From assembly GCF_015832195.1 (NCBI RefSeq), contig NC_052027.1:2356001-2420000 (forward strand): DNA of 64,000 nucleotides, written 5' to 3'. This document shows positions 35,343 through 48,474 of the stretch, one piece after another. The notes beneath the pieces are model-generated. The model did no database searches. It saw only the letters and a program-made list of their open reading frames with translations, and was not told where the DNA came from. The position numbers were made by a program, and so were the translations under genes. Position 1 is the first letter of the stretch. Each line of letters opens with the position of its first letter. Origin of the DNA: Motacilla alba alba. Lineage: Eukaryota > Chordata > Aves > Passeriformes > Motacillidae.

Positions 35343-36219
35343 CTGAGGAGACAAAAAAATTTACATCTTTTTAATTAAAATGCTTATAAAAATAGCAGTT
35401 ATTGAAGGAGGTTTGTACCGTTCGGGAAAGGATTTCAAACTGGCCCGAATGTTCTGTAATAAAGGGAATTCTCTCTAATACAGGGATGATTTTAGACCAC
35501 TCCTATGGCAGTACCACGACCATTGTGGGCCTGAGAGTGAGCAGATGTGAGAGGAGCACCCTAAATTAATTTATATTTATATTAGGAACACCCTAAATTA
35601 TGCTACTTCATGAAGCCCATAATCAGTAGCTATGATTCCAGTCAAAAGCTACAGACTTCTCTTAAAAACATGCCCCTGGTTCTCCAAACTTGAAGAATTC
35701 TCCTGGCCAAAAACTGCAGCAAAAGCAAAATTGCTGCTCATCTCCACTTACTTTAGACATCGCCATCCTTAATCTGTATTAATGTCAGCAGTAGTTTACT
35801 CCACAGCACTACTCAAGTTACATCTTCAAAGACCTTCCCAGGCAGGAAAATTATTTATTTGATCATTTTTAACCCATTACATCGAGACCCAAACTTGCAG
35901 CTCTTATGAGGGGAAGAATCAGCTCGCTGAAGGGGAAAGAAGTGGGTTTATATGGCTTCACGTTTGTTGATGTGACTGGCAGACAGATTAGAGATAACAA
36001 CCACTTTGTTGTAAGCAATTCCCTTGGATAAAGCTTTTGTGCATGCAAGTGTTATAAAGTGGTGAGAATTTAGACACATGTAGAAAATGAGAGCGGAATC
36101 ACTTCAACAATATTAATATGATCTGAAAATAATGTGAGAGGAGGAGAAGGAAATGTGCACGAGCTGGGTTAGTTCAATGCTCCTCACAGCTTAACTCCAG
36201 AATTTAGGTGATTCTTAAA

Positions 36220-36343
36220 TCACAGAATTCTGGAAAGGTTTGGGTTGGAAAGGAACTTAAACCCCATCCAGTGCCACCCCTGCCATGGCAGGGACACCTT
36301 CCGCTGCCCCAGGGTGCTCCAACCTGGCCTTGGACACCTCTGT
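36220..36343 (-). mobile_element. CR1 LINE 3' fragment
   Basis: 'ggtttgggttggaaaggaac', 'cccctgccatggcagggaca' and 'aacctggccttggacacctc' mark a reverse-oriented CR1, sense to CNTN6, cut short at about 36343. Confidence 0.9.
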
Positions 36344-37329
36344 CATCATAAGAAATCTCCTTTATTATTGGCCTGAAGCTGTTTACCGACACCAAATAAA
36401 TCTTGGAAACTGTCCTTTTGGGAATTACACTGGCTTTGGGCATGAGGTGAGTTTTTTAGCAGTGCTAACAAAAAATAAATTAATTTATTATTGTATTCCC
36501 ATCCTCTTGCACTTCCTGTTGTATTCTGCTCATCCCCACTAATGCAGCATGTTCACTTGGGTGTTATTTTTTACTTCTTTTATGGGCTTGTCTTCAAAAC
36601 TTCTATCTCAAATACTTTTAAAAGCTTCTTAAAAGCTCTTGGTTCTGCCTTATCCATCTATCTTGCTTAGCAACAGCAAACATGCATTATATGGCAAATC
36701 CCATTCCAGGGGAGAAAAGAGGGGAGATGTGAGTGCTGGAGGTGTAAAAAAGACTTCTCCCACAAAGAATAAACAACTCAATGAGCAGCAATAAACTTAA
36801 TTTGCACATTAGCCATGCTTTCCCAAGTTCTGACATTTCAGTTGAAAATAATGCTGAAGCAATGAGGCCTATAATTGAACAGCCCAAACTTCTCCAGAGG
36901 GGAAACAAAAACAAATGTTCCCTGCAAACAAGATCATTTTTATACCGTGTTGTTACTTGGTGTTTTAATAAACTTCATAAATGCCAAACAAAATAAGGGT
37001 TTTTTTTCATGTTTTAATGGGATTTTCCCATACTGCCACAATGTATGGGACGTGTGAAAGGGGGAGAACCTAAATGAGGTCAGAGCTGCAGAAACCCTGA
37101 AGTTCTTGGTGTTTCCATTGCTGGCTGTGCTGCAGCCCCATCTCAGGTCTCACTCTGAGCTGTATCAGTGCCAATTGCTCTGTCAGAAGGTGAATATTGA
37201 AAAGATTTTTGCCAGATCTTGCAAAGTTAAGGAGGAGGTCGCGCTGCAGGCTACAGCACCATTCTGATACTGCTGAAAAGAAGGATATTAAAATAAATCT
37301 TTAAAATTAAAATAAAATAGTTACAAATT

Positions 37330-37374
37330 CAGAGAATCTTGGGTTGGAAGGGTTTTAAAAGCTCATCTCAGTCC
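37330..37374 (-). mobile_element. Very short CR1 tail beside a splice donor
   Basis: 'gaatcttgggttggaaggg' followed by 'ttttaaaagctcatc' is a CR1 3' end of only about 45 bp. It lies 25 nt beyond the donor of the second Ig5 exon, in the same sense as CNTN6. Confidence 0.75.
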
Positions 37375-37399
37375 ACAGAAGAAGGAAATACTGAAATAC

Positions 37400-37527
37400 C
37401 TTTCACAATCAGGTTCCCTGAGTTTCTGGCACTTCCAAACTGGTTTGTGGCTACACAGGTGTAAGCCCCAGCATCCAGCTTGGAGATGTTGGAGATCCTG
37501 AGGCTGCCATCCTCCAGGAGCAGCACC
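37400..37527 (-). CDS. CNTN6: CNTN6 exon: Ig5, second half
   Basis: 128 nt complete a split arginine codon and encode VLLLEDGSLRISNISKLDAG, then AYTCVATNQFGSARNSGNLI and VK plus one base. DAGAYTCVATNQFG is the second-cysteine motif of Ig5 and NIS is a sequon. Acceptor 'gtttttccccag', donor GTATTT. It would be easy to miss because it is isolated by a 15.8-kb intron and boxed in by CR1 on both sides. Skipping it would shift the frame (128 is not a multiple of 3). Confidence 0.95.
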
Positions 37528-37550
37528 CTGGGGAAAAACAAACAAAATGG

Positions 37551-37710
37551 AATCCCAGAATCCCAGAATGGCTTGGGTTGGATGGATCGTAAAGCTCATC
37601 CCACCCCTGCCATGGACAGGGACACCTTGCACCATCCCAGGCTGTCCCAAGCCCTGTCCAACCTGGCCTTGGGCACTCCCAGGGATGGGGAATCCACGAC
37701 TTTCCTGGGC
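37551..37710 (-). mobile_element. CR1 LINE 3' fragment beside a splice acceptor
   Basis: Terminal repeats 'aatcccagaatcccagaatg' lead into 'ggcttgggttggatggatcg', 'cacccctgccatggacaggg' and 'caacctggccttgggcactc'. The element is sense to CNTN6, and its 3' end lies only about 22 nt upstream of the acceptor AG of the second Ig5 exon. Confidence 0.92.
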
Positions 37711-39626
37711 CACAATAGAAAAATAGAAATAAAAGAGACATCTGGCAGAAACAGTAACAGAAATGCAACGCTACTTTTAATATTTAAATGTTTCCATTAT
37801 GATTTTTTCTCTTCCACAGCAAGGTGGATCTGTGTTAACCAATTTTCACCTCTTCTGCTTATTAATTTCTATATTAGAAATGTTTTCTTGGCAAACTGGG
37901 GTTGATCATTCACTTTTTGAAGTGACTTTCTTACAGCAAAATCTGGAATCTCAAGAAAAAGTCAAAAGACTCAACTTGCTTCATACTTGTGTTTTATTTT
38001 ACCATGGTTTTGTTGGTTTTTAGGTTTTTTTTTTTTACAGATCCCAGTGCTCCTAAGCCAAGCTAAGGTTGTGTGTGAGCCCAGCTGCCCGTGGAGCTCT
38101 GTCAGGATTATTAAAAGATATTATCAGACTGGCTGAGATGCTCAAATGCCACCTCACAAGCCAAGGAGCCAAATCAAATCCATCACTGTCTCACGGGGCC
38201 CTCAAACCACCCTGGAGTCACTGAGTTGTTTGTGTCAGTTTGCAGAGAATTGGGGGAATTGCATTTAATGGTAATTTCAGGACCACTCCTGGGTTTTATG
38301 GAAAAAATTAATCTTTAGGCTTGTTCATATTTTATTTTTTCATGTCATTGAGGTGCTTTGGGATGTAGGTCAGGACAAGGATTGGATATGATTTCCTGGG
38401 ATAAGCTGTCACTGTGCCTGGCACCCTTCTGCTGTCACATGCAAGGGCAGGACTTCAGGATTTTGGGGATTTTCTACAGAATCACACAGAACACACATCT
38501 AAAACTAGAGGATTTTCAAATCACAGCTGAATTAGCAATGAACTTTAGCACAGAAGATATTATTCTGTAATATTGTGTGGGTTTTTTTCCTCAGTTCTTC
38601 AACATTCACCTGGTAAATGTGGAAATTGAAAAAAAATATTGGGAGTTTAGAAGAAATTTAAGATATGAAGGTCCTGGAAGTTTCATAAAAATGGGGTCAG
38701 GGTTCCTGACCTCCTCTTGCACCTCCTCTTGCCACTAAGCTCAGTCCTCAACAGGCATCAGAGAATCTGCACCCAAATGCCACATTTCCTTACACTCAAA
38801 AAAATCCAGTGTGAGCCACAACTCCACAGGAAGCCAGGCTCCATTCACTCACAGCAGCACTGCATCATTTTTTATATCCCTCATTTAATTGACATTTAAC
38901 TCTAATACAAGGCTCCTTTCATAAAATAGAAAATATCTAATTCATGCATCACAGCTTGGGTATTTAATATTTATTACTAACAACATAAGATTGGGTGATG
39001 TACTGAATTATTAAAGGAAATGAACAATCACAAGAGCAGAAGTTGGAGCTGGCAGCAGCATCAGAACCATTAAACACACACAAAAAACCCATCACAGTGT
39101 GTTTCTGTTTCCCATTCTGGCATTTGTACATTTGTAACTGCAAGTGGAACACACATCAGACCTTGTCCTGCTCCTGTGACACCCTCCCAACAGCTCAGCT
39201 GGGAAGGAGAAGCACTAAACCTGGATTTCTGGTGATCTTCTGGCTTATATCCCCCTAATCTCATCTGTCCCACCCTCACCTGACCTTTCCCTCCACCGAG
39301 ATCAGCTCCTGAGCAGGGCAGGGTGGGTTTGGGACCAGGACAAGCAGAGATGTCCCCGTGGTGCTGCTGCCACTGGGGTGTGCAGCTGGGAGGGGAAGGG
39401 ATTTGGGCTTGAGTGGAAAAATCTTTGTTTCCTTGGCAATAATCACCAGGTGCTGCAGCAGCTCTGGGTTTGCCACTTGTGGCACAGTGAGGAGATAAGT
39501 TCAGGTTTAATAATCCACCGTACTGAACAGGAACAGAGCAAAATAGGAAATGTCCCCTCCTCAGAGCAGAGATGGGTCAGCTGAAGGGTATTGTCTGGAG
39601 AAGGAAGGGTGAATGTAGTTGTGCCA

Positions 39627-39872
39627 GGGGGGTTCAGGCTGGATTTTAGGGCAAGGTTCTTCCCCAGAGGGTGCTGGAACTGCCCAGGCTCCCCAGGGAA
39701 TAGGCACAGAGGCTGCCAGAGCTCCAGGAGGGTTTGGAAAACCCTCCCAGGGATGCCCAAGGTGGGATTTGGGGTGTCTGGGCAGGGCCAGGAGCTGGAT
39801 CTTGGCGCCTGGGGCAGCGTTTCTGATCCTTGTGGGTCCCTTCCAAAGCAGGATATTCCATGATTCTGAGAT
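39627..39872 (+). mobile_element. CR1 LINE fragment, second subfamily
   Basis: 'ggggttcaggctggatttta', 'aaggttcttccccagagggt', 'ctggaactgcccaggctccc' and the end 'ccttgtgggtcccttccaaa' identify another CR1 subfamily, the one also seen reversed at 47955-48225. Confidence 0.85.
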
Positions 39873-41780
39873 CCCATGAACTGAGCTGGTGTCACAGCTG
39901 TGCATCAACACAGGAGCCCTGGGTGCTCTCCCTCACACACCTGTGACTGTTCCAAAGGCAGCTTTGAGCATGAAGAAACACTTCCAAGTATTCCCCTTCT
40001 GCCTCTGCAATATTTTTTGCCTTAATGATGCTTTTCTTCCCATCAGCTTGCACCAACCACCAGAAAAACTGCTGGTGATAAAATAGGGGATGCAATCGAG
40101 TGGCTGGGTAACATATGGTGTTCATCAAACAGGATCCAAAGAGATTCCAGTGTGAATCAGCAAATGTTCATAAATTGGGCACCTGAATAATGATTCATAA
40201 CAAGCCACCTCACTGTCTTTCTCTCCATCAAATATTGATGACCTGTTACTTTTACTGCAGTTGCACCTAAAAGCTCTTAGGTGCAAATTAAAATCCAGAA
40301 GTGGCATAAAGCAAAAAAAAAAAAAAAGAAAAAAAAAAAAAAAGACAATCTTCAACCCCAAAAGCTTCAATGTAGGTAAATACACAGGAAAAAAAACAGT
40401 CAGTAAAATACAGAATAGCAAAGGGGAGAAGCTTTGAAAACTCCATCTTAGCCCCTGTGGATTCTGGTTGCAGCTTTTCCACTGAAGTTTGGCCATGCCT
40501 CAGATTTTTCATCCCTGTATTCTTCATGATGAATTGAGACCTTGATAATTCCCTTCTCTCTCATTTAGCCACTGAGAGGGGTTTGTACCCACTCAGGAGC
40601 TGACAGTGTCACGTTTGATCTGAAGAAATGCTGTTCTGAAACAATATTTCAATGGCTGGGCAGGCTGAGGACGGAATGGTTCTTTTAATGGATCAAAAAG
40701 GAGCTTAGCAGAGAGAAAATCTGCTAAATAAAAGCTCCTGAGTTGTTTGAAACAGGTCACGCTACCTAACAACAATTAGAGCGAGCAGTAAATAAGACAC
40801 TCAGGCAGAATTTGTGTAAGAGCACAAAGGACTCCAGAGTAATTAGTTTAGTGGGGAAAGGAATGAAAAAAAAAATGTTTAAAAAAGTGAGAAATTTCCA
40901 GCTGTCCTGAGGTCTGTGTGAGGAGAGGGATGGGAAGACAGAGCACAGCAGAAAACCAAGATGCTGCATTTCAAATGCAAGAAGAAAAACAACAGCACCC
41001 TGTGAAATGCTGCCCCAGGTGCCAGGAACAGCAAAGTTGCCCTGAACTCCCTCAGAGCCACGACTTTGTGCCGTGGGTGGGTTCACCTTGTCCTCTCCCA
41101 TTTCTGTCCCAAATCAGGGAGCTGTGATGCAGAAGGCCATGGGAATATTGCCTTTAATGGGCTTTGGATCAAGCTCTGACAAATGGTTTAAAAAAGAAGC
41201 TGTGAAAGGCACGTCTCACCTGCTGAAAGGCTAGCAGGAAACCATTCCTTTTCACAACATTTGAGGCTGTGTGAAGGCTATAGATAATAATTCTTAGCAG
41301 CTGCATCAAAAGACAAGGTAATTCCAAGTGCTGCGAGGAGACAGAAAAGTTTAACTTGTCCAACACAATGCAAGGAGAATATTTTGTCTGCCAGGAAAAC
41401 TGGACTTCTCTCAATAAGTAAATAAGTGCCTGTCAAAGGCCCAAAAGCACAAGGTGTGAAGCAGATCTGATAAATGCAGCACTGTGACAGAAGGAGAAGG
41501 AAGAACTCAGGACCCAGCTGAGTTCACAAAGCTCTGAGGCACCAAGGGATTGCTTAAGCCCAGCCTAACCCTAGGCTGGCATTTCTGATTTACAAAATGC
41601 TTAAATCCTGATCAGAGTCCTGCTTTTTCCTGTGCTCCTGCCTGGTGCTACCTCTGGGTGAGCAGCTCAATTAAACCAAGGTGCTGTGAGCAAAAGAGGA
41701 GATGAAAATCCTCTTCTGGCTATTCATGCAAAGTTCCTGCACACCAGGGCAAGCTGGGAATACACAGAAATATTCTTCCA

Positions 41781-42025
41781 TATAGAATTGTGGAATGGTT
41801 GGTGTTGGAAGGGACCTTAAAGATCATCCAGCTCCATGGGCAGGGTCACCTCCCACTGTCCCAGGTTGCTCCCAGCCCTGTCCAGCCTGGCCTTGGGCAC
41901 TGCCAGGGATCCAGGGGCAGCCCCAGCTGCTCTGGGCACCCTGTGCCAGTGCTTTGTCACCAGCAGTGTAAAATATTTCTTCCTCATTCCTAATCTAACC
42001 CGACCCTCTTTTACTATAAACCCAT
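41781..42025 (-). mobile_element. CR1 LINE 3' fragment
   Basis: 'gtgttggaagggaccttaaa', 'ccttgggcactgccagggat', 'ccccagctgctctgggcacc' and 'atatttcttcctcattcc' mark a reverse-oriented CR1, sense to CNTN6. Confidence 0.92.
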
Positions 42026-43214
42026 CAGATATAAATATTGAAATTCCCCTCTGAGTGACTCCATCAGGAGATGAGATGAGCACCGTGTGCAGGGAGGGAA
42101 AACAAACAGCTTCCCCGGGACCTGCTGGAGTCAGAGCTCCGTGTGATGTTCAAAAAGAAGAGTCTGCAAAGTTTGTGCAGGAGCCAGAGGCTGTGGGGAA
42201 GAGGTGAGAGCTCATTAAAATTGTCACACATACTTTTTAAGTAAAGAACTTGAGAAATCAAGCAGGGATGATAGGTACAGCTTTTAATTAACCAGGCCAA
42301 ACAAACCATCTCCGAACGTGTTGTCTCGTGTGAACAAAAGATTGTTGATGGCTATTTGCTTTGATCTTAAGAGCATGAAAGAATAATATGCATTTAACAA
42401 GGCTGATAGAAGAAATAAAATCTGAGAAAAGAAAGAGGTGTCAAGTCATTAGATTTAAAAGTGCAGCAGGGGTAGCTTTGTGCATTGCTGCATTGTTCAA
42501 CCAATCTGTTTTTGGGAGAGGGGGATGTTAATTCATGGATATGAAATGCATGGATTCAAACAGCAAAGGACTTTGAAATCCCCATCAAAATCTTGAGCTG
42601 GATCCGTGTAAAACTGGGTGGATTCTGCAGCTTTCAGCACTGCCAGAAGGGCAGCTCTCCCTTCGAGGGTGTAATTCTTTTCCAAATAAAGTAACCCTGG
42701 TACTTTGTTAAGATTCCCTCTCCTTGTCTCCTGTCTGCCTCTCACATCTGACACCTCCCAGCGTTATTGAAGCCTCATCACGGCACTGTGCTGATAAAGA
42801 GAGAGGAATCCGGATCTGATGAAATCAGAGGCAAAGTAATTTTTATTATCTGAGAAATCCTATTTGAAACCATGTCTGCTCAGCCTCCCTTTGCTGCTCA
42901 GGAGCAAACCCCCTCTTTATTTCCAGGCTGTGCAAAGATATATTGTTTATAAATTTCTCCAGACATGCTGCCAGACACTGAGACAATATCTGACTCCTCT
43001 AATTTTACCAAGATTGAGGAGGAGCAGCAGAGGCTGCATTAAAAACTACAAAGGGAAGTGAGTGAGGGGCAGAAGGATGAGCACAACTCCCAAACGACTC
43101 GGAATTAGCAGTGATTTATGCAGATGGAAATGTGAGCAAAGTTTGGCTGAGTGAATGACTTGTCCCTGCTGCTGACAGCCCTGGTATTTTTGAAAAGGTC
43201 CCACCGAATCCCAT

Positions 43215-43500
43215 CTGAGATCTGACTGTCTGTATCATATGTTAATGATCTTTGTACCTGTTTATTCTATTCTGAGCATAATTTGTATGCTAATGGTGTT
43301 GCCATTTAATAAACTGCGCTTAAAAGATTTTCCTTATCTGCATGCTGATATAAATGAGCTTCAGGGTTGACTGACAATTAACTGGAAATCAAATAAATGT
43401 CATTATAATCTTTTAACTATTTGGATCAAAACAAAATTACACAATCCAGCTGAATGGTCTTATTAAAATATTGTAGAAAAGAATATTATTAGAAGTTATT
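43215..43500. promoter_or_regulatory. Candidate enhancer with SOX-POU composite
   Basis: A repeat-free AT-rich block in the large intron. At 43281-43294 'atttgtatgctaat' places a SOX-type TTTGT directly beside an octamer-type ATGCTAAT, the spacing of SOX/POU composite sites active in neural cells. Several TAAT/ATTA cores follow. Activity is inferred, not shown. Confidence 0.25.
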
Positions 43501-44407
43501 AAACGTGACACTAGAACTCTTCCATCCTATTTCTTAAAATTCTCCCCTCTTCCCAAAAATAGAATTATTTTTGCATCAAATCCCTGCAATTGGGACCACA
43601 AATATTTATTTATGGAAATATATACAGCCATCTGAACTGAGCTGTACTTCATCATACAGATTCCAGAGAAAACACAGAATTTTCAGGAGCTGCTGCTGCC
43701 TTTAACATAAAATAGCAAAAATTGTTTTGCCCTGTCTGTAACACACTCAAGGATTAAATGTGAGGCAGATGTTCCTCTGTGATGGCCAAAGAAAAAAAGT
43801 GACAAAAGCACCCAAATGTGCCCAAATGTCTTGTAGTGACACATCCCAGAGCTGGCAGCCAGGGAATACTGGGCAACAGCACCTCTGTGTGCATGGGAAA
43901 GAAACGCAGAAAAGGAGCAGAATTGCCAAATAAAACAGCTGCCAGTTTCTTTATCTTCCAAGTTCTGCTGGTTTTATGAAATCTTTCTCAACTCCACTAC
44001 ATCAGACAAAAGCTCTTCCAGTGCAGGATGGGATGTCCACACTGCCACTATTCTAATCCCACCATTAATCATCATTTTTATAATCCAGACACTATCAGGA
44101 GCTCTGACTCAGCCCTTCACACAACTAAATTCACTCCAGATGTAAAACTGAGCCCTTAATATGGAATTTAAGTAGAATTTAACCAGTACAGAAGGCCCTG
44201 GATTGCCCTCTGCGTGGGAGTTTCATTCACTTGCAGGAAGCTGCCTCCCTCTCTCCTTGTCAGAACACATTTCAGAAGCACAAGAACAATAAAACCTGCT
44301 TGTAACCTTAAAAAATTCTGTCCAGACAACAAGCAGCTGACCCCAGCATGGCCCTGCTTGGATTTCAGAAAGCCTGGAATAGAATCAGAGACCAACCTCC
44401 CCCCAAA

Positions 44408-44538
44408 TGGAATCAGAGAATGCCAGGGTGGTTTGGAGTGGAAGGGACATTAAAGCTCATCCCATTCCACCTCTGCCATGGGCAGGGACACATCCCACTA
44501 TCCCAGGGTGCTCCAAACCCCACCCAGCCAGGTTCACC
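44408..44538 (-). mobile_element. CR1 LINE 3' fragment
   Basis: 'gccagggtggtttggagtgg', 'cacctctgccatgggcaggg' and 'ccagggtgctccaaacccca' mark a reverse-oriented CR1. Confidence 0.9.
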
Positions 44539-45137
44539 ACCTCTAATTTCTTGTGCCTGTTGGTTGGGCTCCCCATGGACCTGCAGGAAACCTGGGGCAA
44601 TCCTCCCTGGGCTGGCGAGTTTAATCCCAGTTTGAGTGACAATGATGGGGACTGGGTGTGGTTCACTGAAGCCCCAGACCCACATCCTTGCATTGAAAGT
44701 TCCTGTCTTTTTGATGTCTCAGTCACATTCTGTCACTTGTGTGTGTCCCTTCAGCTTTTCCTTTCCTCTTCCAGAGTTCCCTTTCACTGAAAATCTGAGA
44801 AGATTTTTAGCTCTCGTGGAAAAGGAGCAATGAAAGAGCAACATTCCTTTTGCTCCCAAAATCCCACGGCTAAACCAGAGCTGTTTGGGGCCTCCTACAG
44901 GTCTTTCATGCTGGCCACACATCAGCACCTTTTCCAAGGTGCTTTCATTCACATGACTCTTCCCACTCCAAATGACCCCAGAAATCCCTCCCTGGAAGAT
45001 TCTTTGTCATGCCTGGAAATTCCCTCCCTTATATCACCTTCCCAACACACCTCGATCTCTTCCCTCTAATGTCACACTTTCTTTGAGAACTCTGGGGATC
45101 ACAATCTTTGATTTGGTGCCTGTGCAGAAAATCTGGT

Positions 45138-45372
45138 GCATTTTTTTCCAAATTTGGTGTATGTCTTCCAAATTTGGAGCATGTTTTCCAAATTTGGTGC
45201 ATGTTTTCCAAATTTGGTGCACGTTTTCCAAATTTGGTGCATATTTTCCAAATCTGGAGCACATTTTCCAAATTTGGTGTGAATTTTCCAAATGTGGAGC
45301 ATCTTTTCCAAATTTGGTGTATGTTTTCCAAATGTGGAGCATGTTTTCCAAATTTGGTGCAGGTTTTCCACC
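45138..45372. repeat. 20-bp tandem repeat, about 12 copies
   Basis: The unit 'ttttccaaatttggtgcatg' is repeated head to tail with variants (ggagc/ggtgc, catg/cacg/catc). The inner 'ccaaatttgg' is a perfect palindrome in most units and fits a CArG-box-like CC(A/T)6GG pattern. Open frames on both strands (FQIWCMFSKFG-type) come only from the repeat. Confidence 0.95.
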
Positions 45373-47954
45373 CCACACTGCCATTTTGGATGCTGCAGCA
45401 ATACCCACAGCAGCAACGATGTACGTGGCAGCACAACTTGGACTGGAAGAGAAGCACAGAAGGTAGAATTCTCTCATTACTTTTTTCCCTGCAAACTCCT
45501 AATTAGGAATCTTGATTCCCAGCCTGCTCAATGGAAAAAAATCCAATGAGATTATCTGGCTTTGGATGGAATCCTGAACATCCATCAGAAAATGTGCTTG
45601 GAGCAGGGACAGGACACGAGCTGGAAGGGGGAGAGGGCACAGCACTGACACTCACTGGGGTTTGGATTATTGCAATTCCTTGTGACAGGGAAGAGTGACA
45701 TTTCCTGGGACATCTCAGCATGCAGGACAGCCCCTTGGAAAAGCTCCCCTTAACAGGGCTGCTGTGACTTGAGTGAGAACAATTTCAAATTGCATTAGAG
45801 AGGTGTCCTGCCGAGGGGAGTTGTAATAAATCCTCTTTTTCACGTGACAACATCTGCTTCATGTACTTCCTCCATGCTCCCGTTATCTGGTGTGCTAAAC
45901 ACTGGCACTGAGCACTCAGCAGTGCAGGGTGAAATTAGGTTTGTTGGCTTGTTCCCTTGTGAAACTCTCCAAGAAGAGAGAAAAGAAAGGAAAAACCCTT
46001 TTCTCCTGCCTTCCCCTGCACCAACGTCCTCTGGCTGCTGCCTGGGTCAGGTAGCAATGGGGGTCCCCTCCTGCCTCCTCCTCACTCTGCAGTGCCTTGA
46101 CTTCAAATGGAAACAGAACAGAGGGAGAAGAAAGGGGAGAAACAAAGGAAAATAAGATAAAGAAGGAAAAATAAAGTATTTCCTTTTTTTCTTCCCATCA
46201 TCTGTGCTCATTCTTCCTTCTCCTTATCTCCCTCCTCATCTTTCAGTCAAATTTTACATTCCCCTGCCTTCACTCTCAGCGTGGGGAACAAGAATAAAAT
46301 AACCAGAAAGATGGAGAAGAAGGAAAGACTGAAGGCACTTCAGGAGAGTTTGGGGTGTTTTCTGACAACCCTTGGGTTGTAAAACTTCTCTTCTGCCAAC
46401 ATCACCCGCTCTGGTGATTCCTGTGGCTGCTCCATGTGTGATGTCCCTCCCAGATCCAGTGGCACTGTTCAGGGGGCAGCACTGGAAAATGCCTACAACC
46501 AACACCAAAACCAGACAAACTTCCCTGCTGACAGCAAATAAATCCAAATAAATCCTCAGTAAATACGTTGGAACTGCCTCTCTCAGTTCTCAGCAGTTCC
46601 TTTCTCTTTTCTGTCTGAAACCAGGACCACTGTGGTGCCAGCACTGGGTATTTTTAGCTAGAAGATGCTTCCTGCAGCTCTCAGCATTCCCTGGGGAATG
46701 GTGTGATGGTGGGGTTCGTCTGGTTAGCACCAAATGTGCTGTGACACTGGGGTTTCAGAGATAAAAACCACTTCTAAACAGCAACCCCAGGTTTTGTAGG
46801 AGTTTTCACGCCTTAAAGAGTAACTTCAGACCAAACACTGGAAGCAGACAGGTAAATCTGTGCTTTTGATTCCTGTCAATCTGTTTGTAAGCAAGGAATG
46901 GAGCTGAAGTGATTCACCAAATTTAGCAGAGGGGGAATCAATCCCATTGGTTCTCCAGGCAAAAGTGGGATTTCATCAACAGATAAGCTTAATTTGTATT
47001 CGTGTTGACTTTCAGCAGTGGTGTCTGAGATAGCTGGAATTGCTCTGATTGCTGATGCCCACACTTCAAGTGCTCTATTTAAATACTAAAATAGGAAATG
47101 AACTTCTTTACAAGCACACAGACACTGATAAGACAGAAGGGTTAAGGCATCTCATCAAAGCTATGCAAAACTCCTCGTGGTGGAAAAGCAAGGAGGATAA
47201 AAACAGAGACACACTTAATCCAGGCTTCAAAAACCAGACTTAAAAAATAAAATAATAGTAAAATTAATATCCCAGTGCTATTCACCCAACTGCATTGCAT
47301 AGAAAGCTGGGAATAGAACAGTAAGTTCTGGAATATCATAAAAAAATAGATTTTATATGGAACTTTGCACCTGCATGCAAATATCTGGGGCGTTTTATGT
47401 GCAAGCAGTGGGTGAGGAAAGCAGGGTGGTTTGCAGCACTAAGCAGCCTGACTCCTCTTTGCCTGTGCCACTCATCTGCTTTGACTTCAAGGCAGTTTTG
47501 GCTTTTTTCAGACACTGTAGACGGATTTTATTCCCTCAGCTTTGCTCATCTAAGTTTGGTGTCTCATTTGAGAGGGAGGCACCTGCCAAGAACAAGTAAA
47601 TAACTCCCTTGGGCTGCATATTGACTTCAGCTAAAGAATAGTCAAGTGCCATCAATCTCCTCCTTTGTTAGCAGGCTTGTGCAAATTTTAGAATTTTCTA
47701 TCCATTTGGTCTTGATTCCTCCCCAAGCAGATTTTTTTATTTATTTTTAAGGATAACGGATATTCTGAAGCTAAACCAACAGCATTGACATTCTGGTAAT
47801 TGAAATGTTTCCCTGAAGTTTGCTGAACTGTCCTGACACATTTCTGCTCAAATTGGCTGGAGCTGAGATGCTGTTTCACAGACAATGCATTTTGTGTGCT
47901 GTGTTTGATCAGGGCTTTGAGTGAGGACTTCTCCTGTTTACCAATAATCACAGC

Positions 47955-48225
47955 AGAAGCTGAGCTGGGAGGGACCCACAAGGATCAGAATCCAACTCCA
48001 AAATCCCCACCCTGGGATTTGGTTTTCCAAACCCTCCTGGAGCTCTGGCAGCCTCGGGGCTGTGCCCATTTCCTGGGCAGTGCCAGCACCCTCTGAGGGA
48101 AGAGCCTTTCCCAAAAATCCAGCCCAAACCTGCCCTGACACTGCTCCAGCCATTCCCTGTCCCTGTCACACAGAGCAGAGATTGGAGCTGCCCCTCAGGA
48201 GGAGCTGCAGACTTTTTAACTCCCT
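47955..48225 (-). mobile_element. CR1 LINE fragment, second subfamily
   Basis: 'gctgggagggacccacaagg', 'ccaaaccctcctggagctct' and 'agggaagagcctttcccaaa' are the reverse complement of the 39627 subfamily. Confidence 0.85.
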
Positions 48226-48474
48226 CTTTGTCTAATTCCATCCGCAGAGACAAAACAATCCTTTACTCAAATAACAACAACAACAACAAAGTTTAAATGT
48301 GTTAAAATGCTCCTGGTTTTGGAGTCTGGCTGTGAGCAGTGGAGGAGCAGAGGGAAAGCACAAGCAAGGGGTGGCCCAGAGGGTGGTGGGAGAAGAGATC
48401 CTAAGGAAACCTGCTGGGTCCTGGCTGTTCCCCTGGCAGCAGGAGAACCCCTCGAGCCTGGGCTCCAAGGGGCA

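Larger units (their letters stand above)
35343..37399 (-). other. CNTN6: CNTN6 intron (2057 bp)
   Basis: Phase 1 intron between Ig5 and Ig6, donor GTATTT (weak). It carries two CR1 fragments, one of them 25 nt past the donor. The rest shows no feature. Confidence 0.85.

Noticed and set aside
45029..45506. Frames on both strands with repeated FQIWCMFSKFG or HQIWKTC-type peptides
   Set aside because: Products of the 20-bp tandem repeat, open on both strands at once.
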